The notes under the pieces are model-generated. The model was not told the DNA's origin and made no database searches. It saw only the letters and a list, made by a program, of their open reading frames with translations. DNA of 64,000 nucleotides from an uncultured Porphyromonas sp. (lineage in GTDB: Bacteria; Bacteroidota; Bacteroidia; Bacteroidales; Porphyromonadaceae): the NCBI RefSeq assembly GCF_902489635.1, contig NZ_CABUAN010000002.1, forward strand, positions 1 to 64,000, written 5' to 3'. This document shows, piece after piece, positions 52,462 through 62,337 of the stretch. Each line of letters starts with the position of its first letter. The stretch's first letter is position 1. A program made the position numbers and the translations under genes.

Positions 52462-53015
52462 GTATGATAAACAGGGCTGACGCATTATAATCGCTCTGTC
52501 AGGAGCTACACATAGCGACAAGCGAGGCGTAGATGAGGTCACTATATATAATGTGTCAGCCCGGCCCTCTAATTTCTAACCTCTAATCTCTAACCTCTAA
52601 CCTCTAATCTCTAATAACATATCTTTACAGGGAAATTCGTCCGATTCCCTCCTTTCTCGAATATCCACGTGGAAAATCTCAAATCTCCACGTGGATATTT
52701 TTTATTTTCCACGTGGGCGTCATTCATTTCCTCCGAAGTTTCATTTGATTCCTCCGAGGAATTTTTTATTTCCTACCTGGGAAATAAAAATTCTCCACGT
52801 GGAGATTTTGAAATATCCACGTGGAAATCACTTTTCCCCTACACGGTGTCGTTTCGATATGTAGTCGGCTCTAAATTATTGTAAGACCCCAGCGTTGAAT
52901 TTACCTAGCCAGAGCCGATGTATCATAGTCGTTTTTTTCAGAAACTGCACATGAGCGACAAGCACGGCATAGACGAGGTCATTATATTATAATGCGTCAG
53001 CCCTGGTATGATAAA
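52462..53015 (+). mobile_element. Complete A-M-A non-autonomous element (copy 4) with perfect target duplication
   Basis: Element 52472-53005: A module 52472-52563 (cagggctgacgcattataat ... atatataatgtgtcagcccg), M about 52564-52910 with CCACGTGG palindromes, A module about 52911-53005 ending ttataatgcgtcagccctg. The direct repeat gtatgataaa is present on both sides (52462-52471 and 53006-53015). No transposase frame; frames at 52669-52884 begin at a GTG in CCACGTGG. Confidence 0.85.
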
Positions 53016-53045
53016 GACGATTCTTTCGATTGTTCCCGGAAACAA

Positions 53046-53245
53046 TAATAGCCACGTGGAAATCATCAAATCCCCACGTGGCTATTTTTCTTTTTCCACG
53101 TGGATGCGAATCATTTCTTCCGAAGTTTCATTTCATTCCTCCGAAGTTTCATTTCATTCTTCCGAAGAATTTTTTCTTCTCCACGTGGGGATTTTCGATT
53201 TCCTAGGTGGGGATTCTCTTTTTCGACCTAGATGCGCCTAAATAC
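53046..53245 (+). repeat. Second free-standing CCACGTGG palindrome block
   Basis: Begins atagccacgtggaaatcatc and mirror ccccacgtggctat (a hairpin), then ttccacgtggatgc, three copies of tccgaagtttcattt-like phrases, and tctccacgtggggat. It lacks the A modules. It lies right behind the complete element, before the tetR promoter. Confidence 0.7.
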
Positions 53246-53330
53246 AAGCTTTTCGTCACTTGAAAGGACGATCTAGTCCGACTGTTTCTCCTTCTTTTCA
53301 CCAAATATCCGAGAATAAACTACACTGATT

Positions 53331-53361
53331 ACACTTTTGTGTTGGAAAAAGTGTACCTTTG
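53331..53361 (+). promoter_or_regulatory. tetR promoter with overlapping inverted repeat (likely operator)
   Basis: TACCTTTG at 53354-53361 preceded by acactttt (53331-53338), an 8-base gap, and aaaagtgt (53347-53354). The perfect 8-base inverted repeat spans from the -33 region to the -7 element, where a TetR-type repressor would block transcription of its own operon. Confidence 0.6.
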
Positions 53362-53413
53362 CGTCGTAATATAAGACGAAACAGTTCTAGTTGCGAATGC
53401 AAACATATTAAAT

Positions 53414-54004
53414 ATGGATGGTATGAATACAAATAGTCGCAAGGATAAATATGTAGCCAAAGCGATCAGCATACTCAAGCAAGAGGGCTTCAGACTATCG
53501 CTCGATGAGATGGCTACCAAGATGGGGATCACAAAGAAGACCCTCTACAATAACTTCAGCTCCAAGGAGGAGCTGCTCAAGGAGTGCGTGCACGCTATCT
53601 CGGAAGACTTCCAGCGTGTGCTCTCGATACTCGATGACGAGGAGGTGAGTGCCATAGAGAGCTTGACAAAGTGCTTCGCACAGCTAGACGAGCTCTTCGT
53701 AACGCTGAACCCCGTCTTCTTCTCCGACCTGATGCGTAGCAATCCCGACCAGGCGATGCTGGAGCATGTCATGGGGTCTAACTACTTCGGCGAGAAGATG
53801 ACGGCCAATCTACAGCGGGGCGTCCGGACGGGTCTCTATAGAGCCGATCTAGACATCCCCTTCGTATGCGAGTATATGTCTTACTCGATATTTGGCTTTT
53901 ACATACAGGCGGTGATTCGCAGTAAGCCGTTGCCCACGGGGAGCTACTTCGCCTCCATACTACAGTATCACTTACGGGCTATCGTCTCGACACAAGGGAA
54001 TTAG
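53414..54004 (+). CDS. TetR/AcrR family transcriptional regulator
   Basis: A 196-residue repressor-type protein. The N-terminal HTH is clear: AISILKQEGFRLSLDEMATKMGITKKTLYNNFSSKEELL (about residues 15-53, quoted whole only here in part: SLDEMATKMGITKKTLY). The rest is a ligand-binding helical bundle. It is the first gene of an efflux operon (TolC, MFP, RND downstream), 16 bases before tolC. It likely represses this operon through the inverted repeat at 53331-53354 and is released by an efflux substrate. Confidence 0.9.
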   Translation: MDGMNTNSRKDKYVAKAISILKQEGFRLSLDEMATKMGITKKTLYNNFSSKEELLKECVHAISEDFQRVLSILDDEEVSAIESLTKCFAQLDELFVTLNPVFFSDLMRSNPDQAMLEHVMGSNYFGEKMTANLQRGVRTGLYRADLDIPFVCEYMSYSIFGFYIQAVIRSKPLPTGSYFASILQYHLRAIVSTQGN

Positions 54005-54020
54005 TTTACACACCACAATC

Positions 54021-55403
54021 ATGATAAAATCTAATCGTCGCATCGGGCTGCTCCTCATCAGCCTGCTCCTGCTCGTAGCCTCAGGCTATGCTCAGGAGAG
54101 CTACTCGCTACAGCAATGCCTCAACTATGCTGTGCAGCACAATAGTAATGTCAAGAAGTCTTCCTACGATCAGGAGAAAGCTAAGCAGGCTCGCAAAGAG
54201 GTGATCGGAGCTCTGATGCCTCAGATCAGCGGGTCGGCTGCGCTAAATGACAACGTAAAGAAGGCTAAGTTCATCATGCCAAACTTTATGAACAATATGC
54301 TCCCCGAGAATATGCGCAAACCCAACGCTTCGCAGTATATGACCATCGAGATGGGCACGCAGTACAGTGCCAACGCAGGCGTCGCTGTCAATCAGCAGAT
54401 TCTCAACATGTCGCTCTTTAACACGCTCGACATTGCCAAGGTCTCCGAGCGTATGGCGACGCTGGCTGCGACCTCGACCGAGGAGGATGTGATCGCCCAG
54501 ACGGCGACACTATATTATGGAGCTCAGGTCACACAGTATGCCGCCGAGCAGATGGGGCATAGTGTAGAGCTAGTGGACAAGATGCTCCGCACGATGGAGG
54601 CTAGCTACTCCAGTGGTCTAATCAAGAAAGTAGACGTGGATCGTCTCAAGGTCAACCTGACCAACCTCAAGACACAGCAAGCAGCAATCGAGAGCGGGCT
54701 AGAAGTTCAGAAGAACCTCCTCAAGCTACAGATGGGACTAGAGGTCACAGAGCCGATCGTGATAGCTCCGCTAGACCTAGATTTACTAGCTCAGCAGGAG
54801 ATCGCCGAGAGTGGCGCAGCAGCCTTTGACCCCGCACAGCATATCGCCTACCAGCAGCTACAAGAGCGTGAGAAGATGGCTCAGCTACAGGAGCGCTCTA
54901 AGCGGTATGACTACATTCCTACCCTATCTCTCGCCTTCAATGCGCAGTACAACTACATGAGCGACAAGCTCTTTGGCGGTGGCAACACGCAGTACAGTTA
55001 CCCGACAGCGATGCTGGGGCTGAGCCTGCGGGTGCCTATCTTCAGCGGTCTCTCTCGTCTCTCTAAGGTGCGCGAGAGTCACATGGATCTGCTCAAGGCG
55101 CAGGAGGATCTGCGCTCCCTCGATCAGTCGCTCCGCATGGCGCATCTCAACGCTTCGCTCAAGCTACAAGACACTCAGCGGACGATCTCACTGCAAAAGG
55201 AAAACCAAGCCCTCGCAGCACAGGTCTTCGACCTAGCACAGCAAAACTTCACCCTCGGTGTAGCTTCGCTATCAGATGTGCTCAATGCGAGTCAGTCGCT
55301 CGTGCAGGCGCAGATGACCTACGCCAACGCCCTCGGTGACTATATCAAAGCCTACATAGATCTCAAGAAGAGCAAGGGCGAGATCAGAGACCTTATGGAA
55401 TAA
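54021..55403 (+). CDS. TolC family outer-membrane efflux protein
   Basis: A 460-residue protein with signal peptide (residues 1-24, ASGYAQ). SLQQCLNYAVQHNSNVKKS is the usual TolC start, and the second copy of the long helix-turn pattern is at about 285-430 (QLQEREKMAQLQERSKRYDYIPTLSLAFNAQYNY, AQQNFTLGVASLSDVLNASQSLVQAQMTYANALGDYIKAYIDL, quoted in parts). It forms the outer-membrane channel for the RND pump encoded downstream. Same operon as tetR, MFP and RND genes. Confidence 0.92.
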   Translation: MIKSNRRIGLLLISLLLLVASGYAQESYSLQQCLNYAVQHNSNVKKSSYDQEKAKQARKEVIGALMPQISGSAALNDNVKKAKFIMPNFMNNMLPENMRKPNASQYMTIEMGTQYSANAGVAVNQQILNMSLFNTLDIAKVSERMATLAATSTEEDVIAQTATLYYGAQVTQYAAEQMGHSVELVDKMLRTMEASYSSGLIKKVDVDRLKVNLTNLKTQQAAIESGLEVQKNLLKLQMGLEVTEPIVIAPLDLDLLAQQEIAESGAAAFDPAQHIAYQQLQEREKMAQLQERSKRYDYIPTLSLAFNAQYNYMSDKLFGGGNTQYSYPTAMLGLSLRVPIFSGLSRLSKVRESHMDLLKAQEDLRSLDQSLRMAHLNASLKLQDTQRTISLQKENQALAAQVFDLAQQNFTLGVASLSDVLNASQSLVQAQMTYANALGDYIKAYIDLKKSKGEIRDLME

Positions 55404-55437
55404 CAGAACAACTCAATAGCATCACACTTATATAGTT

Positions 55438-56499
55438 ATGAAACGAAAAGTCTATCTACCGATAACCATCGTGCTAGCTATCGGACTCATCGTACTAGTC
55501 CTAGTACTGAACAAGCAATCCACCACCGCCAAGACACAAGCCCTCCTCGCTGAGGAGTCGGCCGTGGCTGTACGCACAGAGGTAGTCAGCGAGAGCAACT
55601 ATACCGCAGACTTCACCGCCAATGGACTCGTGGAGGGTGTGCAAGATCTATCCTTCGTCTCCAGTCTCGGCGGACGCGTCGTCTCGCTCTATGCCGACGA
55701 GGGGGACCATGTCTCCAAGGGCAAGCTCCTCATACAGCTCGATGCCGAGACACTCCGAGCCGATGCCGAGTCTAGTCGTGTGGCTTACGAAGCGGCCAAG
55801 AAGGACTACGAGCGCTTTCAGCAAGCGCACGATCAGGGCGGTGTGACCGACCAGCAGCTCTCGACGATGCACACGCAGATGGTCGCAGCCCAAGGACGAT
55901 ACATATCTAGTCGCAGTCGCCTTACCGACGCCTCTATCAAGGCGCCTATCTCAGGACAGATCTACAAGCGCTACGTAGAGGTCGGCAGCTATGTCAACCC
56001 AGGCACGAAGCTCTTTGACATCGTCGATGACTCGCAACTCAAGGCTAGTTGCTTCGTAACTGAGCGCCAGCGTCTACAGCTCACCAAGGGGCAGGCAGTC
56101 TCCGTCGAGAGTGAGCTTTACCCAGGTCAGACGATCACAGGCAAGATTTCTATGGTCGGTGACAAGGCAAACCATGCGCTCGCCTTCCCCGTGGATGTAG
56201 CACTAGACAAGCAAAGCGCCGAAGGGATTCGCCCTGGTATGTATGTTTCCGTATCCTTCGGCAATCAGCAGGAGACACATGGTATCTTGATACCCCGCCG
56301 CGCTATCGTCGGCAGCGTCAAGGATGCCCACGTTTATGTCGTAGAGCAGGGCGTGGCTAAACAAAAAGCGATCACCGCTGGCTCTCTCATCGGTGACCGC
56401 ATCGAGGTGCTGAGCGGGCTACAAGCTGGCGACTGCGTCATCGTAGCCGGACTCATCAATGTATCGGACGGACTTCCCGTCAAGACCATCAACGAGTGA
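55438..56499 (+). CDS. RND efflux periplasmic adaptor (MFP)
   Basis: A 353-residue membrane fusion protein. An N-terminal helix (about residues 5-23) is followed by the lipoyl/barrel-sandwich domain split around the coiled-coil hairpin: VVSLYADEGDHVSKGKLLIQLDAETL, then ARVAYEAAKKDYERFQQAHDQGGVTDQQLSTMHTQMV-like helices and APISGQIYKRYVEVGSYVNPGTKLFDIV (quoted in parts). The beta-barrel and membrane-proximal domains follow (LIPRRAIVGS). It links the RND pump to TolC. Confidence 0.93.
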   Translation: MKRKVYLPITIVLAIGLIVLVLVLNKQSTTAKTQALLAEESAVAVRTEVVSESNYTADFTANGLVEGVQDLSFVSSLGGRVVSLYADEGDHVSKGKLLIQLDAETLRADAESSRVAYEAAKKDYERFQQAHDQGGVTDQQLSTMHTQMVAAQGRYISSRSRLTDASIKAPISGQIYKRYVEVGSYVNPGTKLFDIVDDSQLKASCFVTERQRLQLTKGQAVSVESELYPGQTITGKISMVGDKANHALAFPVDVALDKQSAEGIRPGMYVSVSFGNQQETHGILIPRRAIVGSVKDAHVYVVEQGVAKQKAITAGSLIGDRIEVLSGLQAGDCVIVAGLINVSDGLPVKTINE

Positions 56500-56515
56500 C
56501 TTAGCGGACCACAGC

Positions 56516-59500
56516 ATGAAAATCGTAAAGTTATCTATCCAACGACCCATCTACGTCACAGTACTCTTCATACTGCTGACCGTGCTGGGGTACTTGAGCT
56601 TCAAGAGCTTGAGTGCAGAGCTGATGCCTAAGTTTACACCGCCTCTGCTCAACGTACAGATCATCTACCCAGGCGCATCGCCTAGCGAAGTGGAGAACTC
56701 GCTAACGCAAAAGGCCGAGGAGGTGCTCTCCAGTATGGAGGGCATTGACCAAATGCAGTCCTACTCTTTCGAGGGTATGTCGATGATTATGGTCTCCTTT
56801 GACTTTGGCACCGACATAGACAAAGCTATGACCGAGGCGCAAAACCGTCTCGCCGCCAAGCGTGCCGAGCTGCCTCGCGAAGTTTTTGCCCCTCGTATAT
56901 CTAAGGTATCGGTAGACGAGAAGCCGATCCTGATTCTCTCCGCCAGAGCCGACATCGGCTCCACAGAGCTCTACGACCTTGTGGACAAGCGCATCGTCCC
57001 CGAGCTATCTCACATCAAGGGCATCGCCAATGTAGACCTCGTCGGTGGTGTAGAGCGTGAGATACAGATCAACCTTGACAAGGGACGCATGCAGGAGTTT
57101 GGCATCACACCGATGATGGTGCAGGGTGCCATCAGAGCGTCCAACCTAGACTTCCCAACTGGTTACCTGCAGAGCGACGAAACGCAGATGGCCGTACGTC
57201 TCTCGGGCAAGATCACCTCTATCGAGGAGCTACGCCGACTCATCCTGCGCAACGTCTCTGGGACACCTATACGTCTAGAGGATGTCGCTGAGGTGGTAGA
57301 CGGCGTCAAAGATCCCGTCAAGATGGGACGTGTCAATGGTCAGGAGGCGATTCTACTCAACATACTCAAGCAGTCCGATGCCAATGCGCTCCAGGTGAGC
57401 GAAGCTGTCGGTAAGCAGATCCAAAGCCTTGAGGAGCAGTACGCCTCTGAGGGACTCAAAGTGGAGGTAGCGCAAGATACGACCACCTTCACACGCAATG
57501 CCATCAGCTCCGTGCTGACCGACCTGCTCCTAGCGATCCTACTCGTATCGCTCGTGATACTGCTCTTCCTGCACAACGTGCGCAATGCGCTCATCGTGAT
57601 GGTCGTCGTGCCAGTCTCGCTCATCTCCTCCTTCATCGGGATGCGCATCTTCGGCTTCACGCTCAATATGATGTCGCTCCTAGCCCTCTCACTGGTCATC
57701 GGGGTCCTCGTCGACGATGCCATCGTGGTCATCGAGAATGTCTACCGCCACATGGAGATGGGCAAGAACCGTGTCCGAGCCACTTGGGATGCGCTCAACG
57801 AGATCGGTCTCACCGTCATCTCTGTGACCCTCGTCCTCGTGGTGGTCTTCCTACCAATCATCTTCACCTCTTCGCTGGTCTCGGACATCTTGCGTCAGTT
57901 CTGCGGAGTCATCGTCATCTCCATCCTCTTCAGCCTACTCGCGGCCCTCACCTTGGTACCTCTGCTCACCTCTAGTCTGGGCAACATACAGCCGCTACGT
58001 GACGACCGCCCGCTGGGTCGTATGCTCACAGGCTTCGAGCGTGGCATCAGTCGCTTTGCCGATGGCATTTCGTCACTCACACGCTGGGGACTAAGCCATC
58101 GCTGGGCTTTGGCAGGCATCGTTGTCGTGCTGATGGCTGCGGTGCTGGTGCTCTTCCCCTTGGGCTTTATCAACTTTGAGTTTCAGCCCTACATGGACCG
58201 CCAGGAGTGTATCATACAGCTCGAGATGCCCAAAGACATCTCTATGGCTGAGTCTAACCAGCTCGTGCGCAAAGCTGAGACGTGGCTTATGCAGCGACCC
58301 GAGGTGGAGAAAGTGGTGACCATGGTCGGACTAACGAGTGACAACAGTCAGAGCAATAAAGGCACCCCTTACCTCGCTGAGCTAGATGTCAAGCTGCGGA
58401 AGATGCCCGAAGGTACCGAGTCCTACGTGGCTCGTATCCGCAAACCTCTGACCGACTACCTCGTTGATGCGCGTATCAACGTCTATAGTGTGAGCATGAC
58501 CGGGACCGTCTCCAAGGCGGCTGTCGAGTACATCATCTCAGGGGCGGACAAGGACTCCGTGGCTCGCTATGCGGACAAGGCTTTGACGCTCCTCAGCTCC
58601 ATCCCCGGAGTCATACAGCCTACTCTTTCGGTCGAAAACGCTACCCCCGAGATCCTCGTGCGGGTGGATCGTGATAAGATGTCCAATCTAGGGCTAACGC
58701 TAGACAACGTGGGGGGTATGATGCAGACCCTCTTCCAGGGCAATGACCAGCTCCGCTACACGCAGGGGGACTACGAGTATGCGATAAATATACGTGCCGA
58801 CAAGGCCTCTCGTCGCTCCATCGAAGATGTAGCAAGTCTCACCGTCGCCAATCCACAAGGCGACCTGATACAGCTGTCGCAGTTTGCCGATGTGACGCTC
58901 GGCATCGGACCTAGCCGCTTGGAGCGCTTCAACCGCAACAGCTCGGTGACTCTGCGTGCACAAGCCTACGGCGTGCCAGCAGGCGCTATCGCCAAGCAGT
59001 TTATGAGCCAGCTCAGCGAGGAGCAGATGCCCCAAGGCGTACAGATACAGACCGCAGGAGATATGAAGAAGATGGCCGACTCGATGAGCGTCCTCACCAC
59101 CGCTATACTGCTCTCCCTACTCTTCATCTACCTAGCCCTCGTCCTACTGTACAACAACTGGACAGACCCGCTCGTCGTCATGATCGCTATCCCGCTATCT
59201 ATCGTGGGGGCGCTCCTAGCCTTGGCTATGAGCAATACTGCTATGAGCATCTACGCTATGCTCGGCATGGTGATGCTGATCGGTCTCGTTGCCAAGAATG
59301 CGATCCTACTGGTGGACTTTGCCAACGAAGCTCGTGGCGAAGGCTTGCCCGTGGACGAAGCACTCATTCAAGCGGTCAAGCTACGTACCCGTCCGATCCT
59401 TATGACGGCACTATCGACCATCATCGGTATGCTCCCCGTAGCACTCTCACGTGGCTCGGGTGCCGAGCTACGTACCGGTATGGCGTGGGTCATCATCGGC

Positions 59501-59623
59501 GGTATGGCGCTCTCCACGTTGCTGACGCTGATTGTCGTTCCCGCCCTCTACAAAGCTTTCCACGCTAAGCAGCGCACCAGCAGCAAGCCAAAGGTCGATA
59601 TAGAGGCACTGATGCAGGAGTAA
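56516..59623 (+). CDS. RND efflux transporter permease (AcrB/HAE1 type)
   Basis: A 1035-residue inner-membrane pump. ATG at 56516 (MKIVKLSIQRPIYVTVLF) is preferred over a longer frame that overlaps the adaptor gene's end. Twelve helices with the two large periplasmic loops; conserved phrases include YPGASPSEVE, GVLVDDAIVVIENVYRHME (TM4 proton relay with Asp-Asp) and the C-terminal LIGLVAKNAILLVDFANEAR. This is the hydrophobic-and-amphiphilic efflux subgroup. Drug, bile or dye efflux is likely. Followed by a strong terminator (59666-59707). Confidence 0.96.
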   Translation: MKIVKLSIQRPIYVTVLFILLTVLGYLSFKSLSAELMPKFTPPLLNVQIIYPGASPSEVENSLTQKAEEVLSSMEGIDQMQSYSFEGMSMIMVSFDFGTDIDKAMTEAQNRLAAKRAELPREVFAPRISKVSVDEKPILILSARADIGSTELYDLVDKRIVPELSHIKGIANVDLVGGVEREIQINLDKGRMQEFGITPMMVQGAIRASNLDFPTGYLQSDETQMAVRLSGKITSIEELRRLILRNVSGTPIRLEDVAEVVDGVKDPVKMGRVNGQEAILLNILKQSDANALQVSEAVGKQIQSLEEQYASEGLKVEVAQDTTTFTRNAISSVLTDLLLAILLVSLVILLFLHNVRNALIVMVVVPVSLISSFIGMRIFGFTLNMMSLLALSLVIGVLVDDAIVVIENVYRHMEMGKNRVRATWDALNEIGLTVISVTLVLVVVFLPIIFTSSLVSDILRQFCGVIVISILFSLLAALTLVPLLTSSLGNIQPLRDDRPLGRMLTGFERGISRFADGISSLTRWGLSHRWALAGIVVVLMAAVLVLFPLGFINFEFQPYMDRQECIIQLEMPKDISMAESNQLVRKAETWLMQRPEVEKVVTMVGLTSDNSQSNKGTPYLAELDVKLRKMPEGTESYVARIRKPLTDYLVDARINVYSVSMTGTVSKAAVEYIISGADKDSVARYADKALTLLSSIPGVIQPTLSVENATPEILVRVDRDKMSNLGLTLDNVGGMMQTLFQGNDQLRYTQGDYEYAINIRADKASRRSIEDVASLTVANPQGDLIQLSQFADVTLGIGPSRLERFNRNSSVTLRAQAYGVPAGAIAKQFMSQLSEEQMPQGVQIQTAGDMKKMADSMSVLTTAILLSLLFIYLALVLLYNNWTDPLVVMIAIPLSIVGALLALAMSNTAMSIYAMLGMVMLIGLVAKNAILLVDFANEARGEGLPVDEALIQAVKLRTRPILMTALSTIIGMLPVALSRGSGAELRTGMAWVIIGGMALSTLLTLIVVPALYKAFHAKQRTSSKPKVDIEALMQE

Positions 59624-59665
59624 CCCGCACGGGGTAGCAACCCGCATCGACTTAGTTCGTTTCTC

Positions 59666-59707
59666 GTCACGCCTAGGAGCAACCGCACTCCTAGGCGTGA
59701 CTTTTTT
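59666..59707 (+). terminator. Intrinsic terminator of the efflux operon
   Basis: gtcacgcctaggag / ctcctaggcgtgac with an 8-base loop, then TTTTTT. 43 bases after the RND stop codon. Confidence 0.88.
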
Positions 59708-59727
59708 ATGTTCTTCTCGTCAAGAGG

Positions 59728-59872
59728 AGAGTTTTCCTACCTTGGAAATTTTTGTTTCCTACCTTGGAATCGAAAAGTTCCTCCGTTGGAACTAAAAAGT
59801 TCCTCCGCTGGAACTAAAGAGTTCCTCCCTTGGAACTTTTTAGTTCCAAAAGGGGAACAACTTTTGGAACTC
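59728..59872. repeat. Tandem palindromic 21-23-bp units (TTCC-n-GGAA)
   Basis: Five or six units: gttttcctaccttggaaatt, gtttcctaccttggaatc, gttcctccgttggaact (repeated with small changes three times), and a last gttccaaaaggggaac. Arms are 5-6 bases with 6-base loops. No gene is present. Similar in design, but not in base sequence, to the array at 29612-29768 and the CCACGTGG blocks. Confidence 0.7.
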
Positions 59873-60035
59873 GCATATATAACAAAATCAGCACGATACG
59901 AAGAACACAGACGACGTCTGCGCTCTATGGATACTCCTAGATAAGAGTTAGCGAGGGGAGGGCATTGTTGCAAGAGAAGACCAACAACCACTCGGCGTGT
60001 AACGGCCTCCGCCGAATCGAGGAGCTGCAGGAGGG

Positions 60036-60067
60036 TTGGCTACTCTGATATTTTTTCACTACCTTTG
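60036..60067 (+). promoter_or_regulatory. Promoter of the thiamine operon
   Basis: TTG 60036-60038, 21 bases, TACCTTTG 60060-60067, directly before the riboswitch. Confidence 0.7.
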
Positions 60068-60074
60068 TGGGTGA

Positions 60075-60160
60075 CTCTTAGGGGTGCCATAGTGCGACTG
60101 CATGGTGGCTGAGATGAGACCCTCGACCTGATCCAGATAATACTGGCGTAGGCAAAGAGA
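60075..60160 (+). promoter_or_regulatory. TPP riboswitch (THI element)
   Basis: Contains all THI landmarks in order: ggggtgcc, the ctgagatgagacc box, the cctgatccagataatactgg run (Watson-Crick arms gatcc/ggcgta region) and cgtaggcaaagagaacc. The conserved parts match the TPP-binding aptamer that lowers thiamine gene expression when thiamine diphosphate is high. It is followed by a terminator hairpin at 60243-60290 and the thiS gene. Confidence 0.93.
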
Positions 60161-60242
60161 ACCACTACACGCTGACCGTGCAGACTCTCATACTGGGACA
60201 CCCTACTTGTCAAGCCTCGTTGGCCTTGGCAGTACACACTAA

Positions 60243-60290
60243 GAGTTTTACATACCAGACTGATGAAGGTATGTAGGCTCTTTTTCTTTT
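60243..60290 (+). terminator. Leader terminator controlled by the TPP riboswitch
   Basis: gagttttacatacc / ggtatgtaggctc stem (13 base pairs with some GU), then TTTTTCTTTTT, about 10 bases before the thiS start codon. It probably forms the off-state when TPP is bound. Confidence 0.75.
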
Positions 60291-60300
60291 TATATGGCTT

Positions 60301-60501
60301 ATGCAAGTAACGATCAATAAGACTCCCCACGACCTGCCTGCAGGTACCTCGCTACTAGAGGCGGTATCGCCTGTCGTCGCTACGCTCGACCACACGGCGC
60401 TAGCGGTCAACCATCGTGTCATACCACGTGACGCCTGGCCTACGCACCAGCTCTGCGAGGGTGATGCTGTCACGATCATTACCGCAGCAATGGGTGGCTA
60501 A
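60301..60501 (+). CDS. thiS: Sulfur carrier protein ThiS
   Basis: A 66-residue ubiquitin-fold protein that carries sulfur for the thiazole ring of thiamine. It begins MQVTINKTPHDLPAGTSL and ends in the required AMGG, whose terminal Gly is adenylated and thiocarboxylated. First gene after the TPP riboswitch; the ATG is 10 bases beyond the leader terminator. No ThiG or ThiF gene is in the window; they may lie beyond 64000. Confidence 0.92.
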   Translation: MQVTINKTPHDLPAGTSLLEAVSPVVATLDHTALAVNHRVIPRDAWPTHQLCEGDAVTIITAAMGG

Positions 60502-60530
60502 AACACTCCTCTTCTTCCAAACACACTTAA

Positions 60531-62315
<1,785 letters not shown>

Positions 62316-62337
62316 TCAGCAAACCGCCCGACGCCCC

